64,000 bases of DNA from contig NZ_JOFL01000019.1 of NCBI RefSeq assembly GCF_000719265.1, forward strand, positions 1 to 64,000. Direction: 5' to 3'. This stretch comes from Streptomyces roseoverticillatus. GTDB taxonomy: Bacteria > Actinomycetota > Actinomycetes > Streptomycetales > Streptomycetaceae. Of this stretch, positions 57,470 through 64,000 are shown one piece after another. The notes below the pieces were generated by a model that was given only the letters and a program-made list of their open reading frames with translations, did not search any database and was not told where the DNA came from. Positions within the stretch are counted from its first letter, which is position 1. Each line of letters opens with the position of its first letter. The position numbers and the translations under genes were made by a program.

Positions 57470-59176
57470 TCAGATGGGCTGGACGTCCGGCGCCCCCAGA
57501 CGTGCCGCATCGGCCGTCAGGTCGTCGGGCTGCAGCTGCGATTCGCGCTCCGCCTCCACCCGCTTCTCGTAGCGCTCGACCTCCTTCTCGACCTGGGAGC
57601 GGTCCCAGCCCAGCACCGGCGCCATCAGCTCGGCGGCTTCCCGGGCGCTGCGCGTGCCGCGGTCGAACGTCTCGATCGAGATCCGGGTGCGGCGGGTGAG
57701 GACGTCGTCGAGGTGGCGCGCGCCCTCGTGCGAGGCGGCGTAGACGACCTCGGCCCGCAGATAGTCCTCGGCGCCGGTGAGCGGGTCGCCCAGGGACGGG
57801 TCGGCGGCGACGAGCTCCAGCACCTCGTCCACCATCGAGCCGTACCGGTTGAGCAGGTGCTCGACGCGGGCGACGTGCAGGCCGGTGCGCTGGGCGATCC
57901 GGGCGCGCCCGTTCCACAGCGCCTTGTAGCCCTCGGCGCCGACCAGCGGCACGTCCTCCGTGACGCACTCGGCCACGCGCCGGTCGAGGGCGTGCACCGC
58001 CTCGTCCACGGCGTCCTTGGCCATCACGCGGTACGTGGTGTACTTTCCGCCCGCCACGACCACCAGCCCCGGCACGGGGTGGGCCACGGTGTGCTCGCGC
58101 GAGAGCTTGCTCGTCGCGTCCGACTCGCCGGCCAGCAGGGGGCGCAGCCCCGCGTACACCCCCTGCACGTCGTCCCGGGTCAGCGGCACGGCCAGGACGG
58201 AGTTCACGTGCTCCAGCAGGTAGTCGATGTCCGCGCTGGAGGCGGCGGGGTGGGCCTTGTCCAGGTCCCAGTCGGTGTCCGTCGTGCCGACGATCCAGTG
58301 CCTGCCCCAGGGGATCACGAAGAGCACGCTCTTCTCGGTGCGCAGGATCAGCCCGGTGGTGGAGTGGATGCGGTCCTTGGGCACCACCAGGTGGATGCCC
58401 TTCGAGGCCCGTACGTGGAACTGGCCGCGCTCGGCGATGAGCTTCTGGGTGTCGTCCGTCCACACGCCCGTGGCGTTGACGATCTGCCGGGCCCTGATCT
58501 CGAACTCTCCGCCCTGTTCCAGGTCGCGCACCCGCGCGCCGACCACCCGCTCGCCCTCGCGCAGGAAACCCGTCACTCGTGCCCGGTTGGCGACGTCGGC
58601 GCCGTACGCGGCGGCGGTGCGCACGATGGTGGTGACGTAGCGGGCGTCGTCCATCTGGGCGTCGTAGTACTGCAGCGCACCGACCAGGGCGTCCTTCTTC
58701 AGGCACGGGGCGACACGCAGGGCCCGCTTGCGGGTGAGGTGGCGGTGCGTGGGCAGGCCCCGGCCGTGGCCCGAGGAGACCGACATCGCGTCGTAGAGCG
58801 CCACGCCCGTACCGGCGTAGAGGCGCTCCCAGCCGCGGTGCTGCAGCGGGTAGAGGAACGGGACGGGCTTGACCAGGTGCGGGGCGAGCCGCTCCAGCAG
58901 CAGCCCGCGCTCCTTGAGGGCCTCTCTCACGAGGGCGAAGTCGAGCATCTCCAGATACCGCAGACCGCCGTGGATGAGCTTGCTGGAGCGGCTGGAGGTG
59001 CCCGCGGCCCAGTCGCGCGCCTCGACCAGGCCGGTCGTCAGCCCCCGGGTGGCCGCGTCGAGCGCGGTGCCCGCACCGACGACGCCGCCGCCCACGACCA
59101 GGACGTCCAGTTCCCGCTCCGCCATCCGGGCGAGTGCCGCACCGCGCTCGTCCGGCCCGAGTGTCGCTGTCCTCAC
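57470..59176 (-). CDS. glpD: aerobic glycerol-3-phosphate dehydrogenase
   Basis: A 568-residue FAD enzyme that oxidises glycerol 3-phosphate to dihydroxyacetone phosphate and feeds electrons to menaquinone at the membrane. The FAD dinucleotide motif VVGGGVVGAGTALDAATRG is near residue 27. The GTSSRSSKLIHGGLRYLE signature follows, then IPWGRHWIVGTTDTDWD and VVAGGKYTTYRVMAKDA. The length and C-terminal helical domain are normal for GlpD. The start is GTG 59176, with GGAGG 6 nt upstream. It is divergent from the nucleotide-sugar dehydrogenase homologue. Confidence 0.96.
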   Translation of the reverse strand: MRTATLGPDERGAALARMAERELDVLVVGGGVVGAGTALDAATRGLTTGLVEARDWAAGTSSRSSKLIHGGLRYLEMLDFALVREALKERGLLLERLAPHLVKPVPFLYPLQHRGWERLYAGTGVALYDAMSVSSGHGRGLPTHRHLTRKRALRVAPCLKKDALVGALQYYDAQMDDARYVTTIVRTAAAYGADVANRARVTGFLREGERVVGARVRDLEQGGEFEIRARQIVNATGVWTDDTQKLIAERGQFHVRASKGIHLVVPKDRIHSTTGLILRTEKSVLFVIPWGRHWIVGTTDTDWDLDKAHPAASSADIDYLLEHVNSVLAVPLTRDDVQGVYAGLRPLLAGESDATSKLSREHTVAHPVPGLVVVAGGKYTTYRVMAKDAVDEAVHALDRRVAECVTEDVPLVGAEGYKALWNGRARIAQRTGLHVARVEHLLNRYGSMVDEVLELVAADPSLGDPLTGAEDYLRAEVVYAASHEGARHLDDVLTRRTRISIETFDRGTRSAREAAELMAPVLGWDRSQVEKEVERYEKRVEAERESQLQPDDLTADAARLGAPDVQPI

Positions 59177-59307
59177 CGCTGCCTCCGTTTCGGCCGCCGG
59201 TTGCTCCGCTGGTCTCCGCGCTTCGCTTGCTGCTCCTTCGATGCTGCCCCAGATCCGCCGGTTTGGCCGCGCCGGTGGCGCAGGGGAGCGAGCCCGGGCC
59301 GCGTTGC

Positions 59308-59345
59308 TCCCGAATAACAGTCATATATCCGCTTAACCTGATGTA
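59308..59345. promoter_or_regulatory. AT-rich divergent promoter region
   Basis: The stretch around AATAACAGTCATATATCCG and TTAACCTGATGTAAC is strikingly AT-rich for this genome. It lies in the 220 bp gap between glpD and the divergent dehydrogenase gene. It probably holds the glpD promoter; exact -10 and -35 boxes are not assigned. Confidence 0.45.
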
Positions 59346-59396
59346 ACTCGTACGCGTGCCGAAGACCCCCGGCTCCCCGGGAAGGACCGCCTCGCC

Positions 59397-60668
59397 ATGC
59401 CCGCAGATCTCGCCGTCATCGGACTCGGCCACCTCGGACTCCCCCTCGCCCAGGCCGCGACCGCCGCCGGCATCGACACCATCGGCTACGACCCCGACCC
59501 GCACACCGTCGCCGAGCTGCGCGCCGGCCGGCTGCCCCCCGAGTGCGCCGACGGCTGCCTCACCGCCGCCGAGGTCCGCCGGATGCTCGCCGCGGGCTTC
59601 CGCCCCACCACCGCCGACGCCGAGCTCGGCAAGGTGCGGACCGCCGTCATCTGCGCACCCGCCCGGCTGGGCGAGGACCGGGCCCTCGACCTCGGCGCCA
59701 TCGAGGCCGCCGCCCGCGCCCTCGCGGTACGCCTCCGCCCGCACACCACCGTGCTCCTGGAGTCCCCCGTCTACCCCGGGGCCACGGAGGAATTCCTGCG
59801 CCCCCTGCTCGAATCCGGCTCCGGGCTGCGCGCCGGCCACGACTTCCACCTGGCCTACTCCCCCAGCCGCGTCGACCCCGGCAGCAAGCACCACGGCTAC
59901 GCCGGCATCCCCAAGGTCATCGGCGGCCTCACCCCCGCCTGCACGGAGGCCGCCGCCGCCTTCTACGGGCGGGTCTGCGAAAAGGTCGTCCGCGCGCGCG
60001 GCCTGCGCGAGGCGGAGGCGGTCCGCGTCCTGGAGACCAACTACCGGTACGTCAACATCGCCCTGGTCAACGAGATGGCCGTCTTCTGCCACGACATCGG
60101 CGTCGACCTGTGGGACGTCGTGCGCTGCGCCGAGACCAAGCCGTTCGGCTTCCAGGCGTTCCGCCCCGGCCCCGGGGTGGGCGGCCCCGGCGTCCCCATC
60201 GACCCGAACTACCTCTCGTACAAGGGGCGCAGCCTCGGCTACCCGCTGCGGATGGTGGAGGTCGCGCAGGAGGTCAGCGGGCGCATGCCGCGGTACGTCA
60301 CCCAGCGGTGCGCCACGCTCCTCAACGAGCACGGCAAGTCGGCGCGCGGCGCGCGGGTGCTGCTCCTGGGCGTCAGCTACAAGGCCGACGTCTCCGATCA
60401 GCAGGGGGCACCCGCGCGGGAGATCGCCTCACGGCTGATGGAGCTGGGCGCCCAGCTCAGCTACCACGACCCGCACGTGGCGCAGTGGCGGGTGATGGGG
60501 CGGCCGGTGCCGCGGGCTGACAGCGTGTACGAGGCCGCGGCCGCGGCCGACCTCACGGTGCTGCTGCAGCATCACCGCACGTACGACCTGCAAGGTCTTG
60601 CCGTGAAGGCACAGCTGCTGCTGGACACGCGCGGAGCGATTCCCGCTGGCGCGGGGCACCGGTTGTAG
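59397..60668 (+). CDS. nucleotide-sugar dehydrogenase homologue lacking the catalytic cysteine
   Basis: A 423-residue UDP-glucose/GDP-mannose dehydrogenase-family protein. The NAD site is VIGLGHLGLPLA, then ESPVYPGATEEFL and LETNYRYVNIALVNEMAVFC. The C-terminal domain includes GVSYKADVSDQQGAP. In active WecC/WbpA-type enzymes the catalytic loop reads GGHCIPIDP; here it is GGPGVPIDP, so His and Cys at residues 264-265 are Pro and Gly. Two-step oxidation to the uronic acid should therefore be impossible. It may perform only one oxidation, act as an epimerase-like or binding protein, or be inactive. ATG 59397 fits the family start. Confidence 0.9.
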   Translation: MPADLAVIGLGHLGLPLAQAATAAGIDTIGYDPDPHTVAELRAGRLPPECADGCLTAAEVRRMLAAGFRPTTADAELGKVRTAVICAPARLGEDRALDLGAIEAAARALAVRLRPHTTVLLESPVYPGATEEFLRPLLESGSGLRAGHDFHLAYSPSRVDPGSKHHGYAGIPKVIGGLTPACTEAAAAFYGRVCEKVVRARGLREAEAVRVLETNYRYVNIALVNEMAVFCHDIGVDLWDVVRCAETKPFGFQAFRPGPGVGGPGVPIDPNYLSYKGRSLGYPLRMVEVAQEVSGRMPRYVTQRCATLLNEHGKSARGARVLLLGVSYKADVSDQQGAPAREIASRLMELGAQLSYHDPHVAQWRVMGRPVPRADSVYEAAAAADLTVLLQHHRTYDLQGLAVKAQLLLDTRGAIPAGAGHRL

Positions 60669-60704
60669 GTGCGGCAACCCCGCGCGTGCGTCAGGTGAAG
60701 CGCC

Positions 60705-60745
60705 TGACGGCGCTGTCCTCAAGCGCCGGACGGGCTGAGATGGTG
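60705..60745. repeat. Streptomyces-type intergenic element (GCCGGACGGGCTGA)
   Basis: The segment TCCTCAAGCGCCGGACGGGC with the following TGA matches an intergenic sequence I recognise as widespread in Streptomyces. A preceding CGTCAGGTGAAGCGCCTGACG forms a hairpin that could terminate both convergent transcripts. Confidence 0.55.
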
Positions 60746-60773
60746 CAAGGCTGCCGTGCCCGCGCAGGAACTC

Positions 60774-61925
60774 CTACAGCCTCCCCAGCCCCAGTGCCCT
60801 GTTCGGGGCGTCCAGGACCGTCCTCAGGGCCGCGAAGTTCTCGACGCAGCGGCCCGTGCCGACGGCCACGCAGTCCAGCGGGTCGTCGGCGATGATGACC
60901 GGGATGTCGAGCTCCTTGCTCAGCCGCACGTCCAGGCCGCGCAGGAGCGCGCCGCCGCCCGTGAGGACGATGCCGCGGTCCATGATGTCGCCGGACAGCT
61001 CGGGCGGGGTCTCGTCCAGGGTCTGGCGGACCGCCATGACGATGGCGTCCACGGGCTCCGACAGCGCGTGACGGATCTCGTCGGCTGTCAGCTCGCGCGT
61101 CTTCGGCAGGCCGCTGACCTGGTCGCGACCGCGGATGGTGCAGCGCTCCGGCGGCTTGAGGCCCTGGGTCTCCTCCGGGTCCCCGCCGACCTCCTCCAGG
61201 CCGGTGTCCTTCTCCAGCTGCTTGGCGAGGGCGGCCAGCCCGGCCGCGGACCAGTAGCCCGTCGGGGCGGCGGAGCCGATGTTCATCTTGATCTCCTCCG
61301 CGGTGCGTTCACCGATCGCGAGGGAGTACTCCTTCTTCACGTACGAGATGATCGCCGCGTCCATCGCGTCGCCGGCCGTACGGACGGAGCGGGCGGTGAC
61401 GATGCCGCCCAGGGAGATCACGGCGACCTCCGTGGTGCCGCCGCCGATGTCGACGACCATGCAGCCGGTCGGCTCGCTGACGGGCAGGCCCGCGCCGATG
61501 GCCGCGGCCATCGGCTCCTCGACGAGATGCACCTGGCGGGCGCCGGCGCGCGAGGCGGCCTCGATGACGGCGCGCCGCTCGACGCCGGTGATGCCGGAGG
61601 GCACGCAGACCACGACGCGCGGGCGGGCGAAGAAGCGGTTGCCCATGACCTTCTTGATGAAGTGCCGCATCATGCGCTCGGCTATCTCGAAGTCGGCTAT
61701 GACGCCGTCGCGCAGCGGCCGGACCGCGACGATGTTCGAGGGGGTCCGGCCGATGGTCTCCTTGGCCTCGGAGCCGACCGAGAGCACGCCGCCGTCATCC
61801 GCGTTCACGGCGACGACTGACGGTTCGTTGAGCACCACTCCCTTCCCGCGCACGTACACCAGGGTGTTCGCCGTGCCGAGGTCGATCCCCATGTCCCTGC
61901 CGCTGAACGACTTGCTTTGCGCCAT
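60774..61925 (-). CDS. MreB/Mbl-family actin-like protein
   Basis: A 383-residue bacterial actin. The phosphate-1 segment [48 protein letters not shown] and [15 protein letters not shown] are all intact, so nucleotide binding is expected. A segment of about 33 extra residues (starting at [20 protein letters not shown]) interrupts the usual short link between NIGSA and [12 protein letters not shown]. mreC and mreD are not adjacent, so this is an Mbl-type or third MreB paralogue and not the mreBCD copy. Streptomyces MreB proteins act mainly in spore-wall formation. ATG 61925 is well placed. Confidence 0.9.
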   Translation of the reverse strand: MAQSKSFSGRDMGIDLGTANTLVYVRGKGVVLNEPSVVAVNADDGGVLSVGSEAKETIGRTPSNIVAVRPLRDGVIADFEIAERMMRHFIKKVMGNRFFARPRVVVCVPSGITGVERRAVIEAASRAGARQVHLVEEPMAAAIGAGLPVSEPTGCMVVDIGGGTTEVAVISLGGIVTARSVRTAGDAMDAAIISYVKKEYSLAIGERTAEEIKMNIGSAAPTGYWSAAGLAALAKQLEKDTGLEEVGGDPEETQGLKPPERCTIRGRDQVSGLPKTRELTADEIRHALSEPVDAIVMAVRQTLDETPPELSGDIMDRGIVLTGGGALLRGLDVRLSKELDIPVIIADDPLDCVAVGTGRCVENFAALRTVLDAPNRALGLGRL

Positions 61926-62023
61926 AAGTTGCCATTATTCCTTACGGTCGAACTTTTATACGGCGTTCACAGCCGCGCGCTCGCTGTGGGTAACAGATTG
62001 CCGTCGTAGCACGCTGATACCTT

Positions 62024-62045
62024 TTGGCCCTTACTTGGCCCTTAC
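62024..62045 (+). repeat. exact 11 bp tandem repeat TTGGCCCTTAC
   Basis: Two exact copies with an 11 bp period lie 33-54 bp upstream of the small membrane protein start. One-turn direct repeats can be activator sites, but the position may be downstream of the promoter. Confidence 0.6.
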
Positions 62046-62077
62046 TCAACACCAAAGACATTCGGGGGACATCACCC

Positions 62078-62665
62078 ATGAGCCAGCCCTGGCAGCAGCC
62101 GCAGCACCCGCAGCAGCCGCCTCAGCACAACCCGTACGGTCAGCAGCCGCAGCAGCCGTACCCGCCGCACCAGCCCCAGCAGCCCTACGGCTACGGGCAG
62201 CAGCCCCCGCCGCCGTACGGCGCCCCCGGCGGCTTCCCGCCGCCGCCCGCGCCGGTCCGCCGGGGCAATCCGGCGCTCGCCGTGGTCCTCGGCATCGTGG
62301 CCATGCTCGTCGGCTCCGGAATCTACGGCGGGATCCTCAAGGCCTCCGACGGCGGCCAGATCGGCTACGCCGCCATCGGTACGGGCGCCCTGATCGGCGC
62401 CGCCCTCGGCAAGGCCGGCGGGCGCAACACGGCGCTTCCAGTCGTGGGCGTGCTCCTCGGCATGCTCGGCGTCTACCTCGGTCAGATCTTCGGCATCGCC
62501 CTGGAGCTGAGCGACATCGCCAACATCCCGGTCAGCCAGGTCTTCACCGAGCACTTCGACGCGCTGAACAAGGCGTGGAAGGAATACCTGGAGCCGATCG
62601 ACGCGGTCTTCTTCATACTCGGCGCCGTGGGCGCCTTCCAGACCGCCCGCAAGCTCGGCGGCTGA
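62078..62665 (+). CDS. small membrane protein with Gln/Pro-rich N-terminus
   Basis: A 195-residue protein. Residues 1-65 are a disordered QQPHPQQPP/GYGQQPP tract common in Streptomyces membrane proteins. About four hydrophobic segments follow (ALAVVLGIVAMLVGSGIYGG, YAAIGTGALIGAALG, LPVVGVLLGMLGVYLGQIFG and a C-terminal one). No family function is recognised. ATG 62078 has GGGGGA 8 nt upstream. A strong hairpin follows the gene. Confidence 0.8.
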   Translation: MSQPWQQPQHPQQPPQHNPYGQQPQQPYPPHQPQQPYGYGQQPPPPYGAPGGFPPPPAPVRRGNPALAVVLGIVAMLVGSGIYGGILKASDGGQIGYAAIGTGALIGAALGKAGGRNTALPVVGVLLGMLGVYLGQIFGIALELSDIANIPVSQVFTEHFDALNKAWKEYLEPIDAVFFILGAVGAFQTARKLGG

Positions 62666-62691
62666 CGGCCGCACCCCTGCCCCGGCACGTC

Positions 62692-62727
62692 GAAGGGCCC
62701 GTACCGCCGCAGCGGTACGGGCCCTTC
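62692..62727. terminator. bidirectional hairpin terminator
   Basis: GAAGGGCCCGTACCGC pairs perfectly with GCGGTACGGGCCCTTC around a CGCA loop, between the convergent membrane protein and guaB3 genes. A 16 bp perfect stem makes this the clearest terminator in the window. Confidence 0.92.
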
Positions 62728-62756
62728 CGGTGAACTGCCCTACATCAGCGCTTACG

Positions 62757-63884
62757 TCAGCGCTTGTCGTGCTGCGACGGCGCGACCGTCACCTCGACCC
62801 GCTGGAACTCCTTGAGGTCGCTGTAGCCCGTGGTGGCCATGGCACGGCGCAGCGCGCCGAACATGTTCATCGAGCCGTCCGGGGTGTGCGAGGGACCGGT
62901 GAGGATCTCCTCGGTGGAGCCGACCGTGCCCAGGTTCATGCGCTTGCCGCGCGGCACGTCCTCGTGGACGGCCTCCATGCCCCAGTGGAAGCCCCGGCCC
63001 GGCGCGTCGGTGGCGCGGGCGAGCGGGGAGCCCATCATGACGGCGTCGGCACCGCAGGCGATGGCCTTGGGCAGGTCGCCGGACCAGCCCACGCCGCCGT
63101 CGGCGATGACGTGCACGTAGCGGCCGCCGGACTCGTCCATGTAGTCGCGGCGGGCGGCGGCCACGTCGGCCACGGCGGTCGCCATCGGGACCTGGATGCC
63201 CAGGACGTTGCGGGTGGTGTGCGCGGCGCCGCCGCCGAAGCCGACGAGGACACCGGCAGCGCCCGTGCGCATCAGGTGCAGGGCGGCGGTGTACGTGGCG
63301 CAGCCGCCGACGATGACCGGCACGTCGAGCTCGTAGATGAACTGCTTGAGGTTCAGCGGCTCGGCGGCGCCGGAGACGTGCTCGGCGGAGACGGTGGTGC
63401 CGCGGATCACGAAGATATCCACGCCGGCGTCGACGACGGCCTTGGAGAACTGCGCGGTGCGCTGCGGGGAGAGCGCGGCGGCGGTCACGACACCGGAGTC
63501 GCGGACCTCCTTGATGCGCTGCCCGATCAGCTCTTCCTTGATCGGGGCGGCGTAGATCTCCTGCAGACGCTTGGTCGCGGCGGTCTCGTCCAGCTCGGCG
63601 ATCTCGGCGAGCAGCGGCTCCGGGTCCTCGTAGCGGGTCCACAGGCCCTCGAGGTTGAGGACGCCCAGGCCGCCCAGCTCGCCGATCCGGATGGCGGTCT
63701 CGGGCGAGACGACCGAGTCCATCGGGGCGGCCAGGAACGGCAGCTCGAAGCGGTAGGCATCGATCTGCCAGGCGATCGAGACCTCCTTCGGGTCGCGGGT
63801 ACGGCGACTCGGGACGACGGCGATGTCGTCGAATGCGTACGCCCGGCGGCCGCGCTTGCCGCGCCCGATCTCGATCTCAGTCAC
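62757..63884 (-). CDS. guaB3: GuaB3-family IMP dehydrogenase-related protein
   Basis: A 375-residue (beta-alpha)8 barrel protein of the IMP dehydrogenase/GMP reductase superfamily, actinobacterial GuaB3 branch. It begins EIGRGKRGRRAYAFDDIAVVPSRRTRDP, a hallmark of that branch, and lacks CBS domains. The usual catalytic-loop motif with Cys-Thr is not apparent; GGCATYTAALHLMRTGAAGVLVG is seen near residue 190. Its exact reaction in Streptomyces is unsettled. The start is GTG 63884, with GAAGGAAAGG upstream. guaB normally lies just beyond the right edge, and a hairpin there fits its terminator. Confidence 0.93.
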   Translation of the reverse strand: MTEIEIGRGKRGRRAYAFDDIAVVPSRRTRDPKEVSIAWQIDAYRFELPFLAAPMDSVVSPETAIRIGELGGLGVLNLEGLWTRYEDPEPLLAEIAELDETAATKRLQEIYAAPIKEELIGQRIKEVRDSGVVTAAALSPQRTAQFSKAVVDAGVDIFVIRGTTVSAEHVSGAAEPLNLKQFIYELDVPVIVGGCATYTAALHLMRTGAAGVLVGFGGGAAHTTRNVLGIQVPMATAVADVAAARRDYMDESGGRYVHVIADGGVGWSGDLPKAIACGADAVMMGSPLARATDAPGRGFHWGMEAVHEDVPRGKRMNLGTVGSTEEILTGPSHTPDGSMNMFGALRRAMATTGYSDLKEFQRVEVTVAPSQHDKR

Positions 63885-63936
63885 GTGTGTGGCCTTTCCT
63901 TCTACGTCCTGCCGCATCCAGTATCCCCGACGCGGC

Positions 63937-63967
63937 GGAGCCCGCGGCCTGAGCGGTCGCGGGCTCC
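63937..63967. terminator. hairpin upstream of guaB3
   Basis: GGAGCCCGCG pairs perfectly with CGCGGGCTCC around an 11-base loop. It probably ends a transcript entering from the right edge on the minus strand. Confidence 0.7.
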
Positions 63968-64000
63968 GTAAAGTGCTTGAAACACGTACTACTACCGGCG

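Overview
This 64 kb window is very GC-rich actinomycete DNA, almost certainly from a Streptomyces chromosome. The evidence is the codon bias, frequent GTG starts, an AfsR-type SARP regulator followed by an AfsS-like small protein, two ECF41 sigma factors, an AfsK-like kinase with a PQQ propeller, a GuaB3-type IMP dehydrogenase paralogue, glpD next to Ser/Thr kinases, and Streptomyces-type intergenic elements. I saw no tRNA, rRNA, CRISPR array, insertion sequence or phage gene.

Layout. (1) 150-5212: two paralogous ECF41 sigma-factor modules, each divergent from a typical ECF41 target gene (an NmrA-like oxidoreductase; a carboxymuconolactone decarboxylase-like AhpD protein) and each with a recognisable ECF41 promoter in the intergenic gap. 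A serine hydrolase and a YceI protein lie between them. (2) 5394-6956: an APC permease. (3) 7152-13381 and 18814-51672: a large, broken-up catabolic gene set. It has four acyl-CoA dehydrogenases, two AMP-forming acyl-CoA ligases, one fused NDP-forming acyl-CoA synthetase, two enoyl-CoA hydratases (one damaged), two SDR dehydrogenases, two thiolase-fold/DUF35 pairs of the steroid side-chain aldolase type, two amidohydrolases, two LLM-type oxidoreductases, a flavin reductase, a deazaflavin-type reductase, an alcohol and an aldehyde dehydrogenase, and a cyclase-family hydrolase. It looks like CoA-dependent degradation of a branched or cyclic acid. No sterol-ring genes are present and the substrate is unknown. 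(4) 13546-18239: an AfsR-like regulator, an SARP-type heptamer repeat, an AfsS-like small protein with DDHxT repeats, a 480 bp array of CGGGGGA elements, and a secreted peptide carrying the same DDHxT repeat. (5) 23453-25972: an AfsK-like kinase. (6) 51654-63884: a membrane pseudokinase, a membrane Ser/Thr kinase, glpD, a nucleotide-sugar dehydrogenase homologue without its catalytic Cys, an MreB-family actin, a small membrane protein and guaB3.

The main discovery is a 15 bp inverted repeat, CTGAC-N5-GTCAG. It occurs as seven perfect and four single-mismatch copies, plus one weaker copy, almost all just upstream of the catabolic transcription units. The only TetR-family gene in the window (26462-27109) lies inside the cluster, and one of the single-mismatch copies overlaps its own start codon. 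I infer a single local TetR regulon that ties the scattered units together.

A second recurrent oddity is short tandem repeats that span or abut start or stop codons of unrelated genes (AhpD, aldehyde dehydrogenase, ECF41 sigma, AMP ligase, a membrane protein, the cyclase). A (AGCGGC)14 microsatellite also interrupts an enoyl-CoA hydratase gene.
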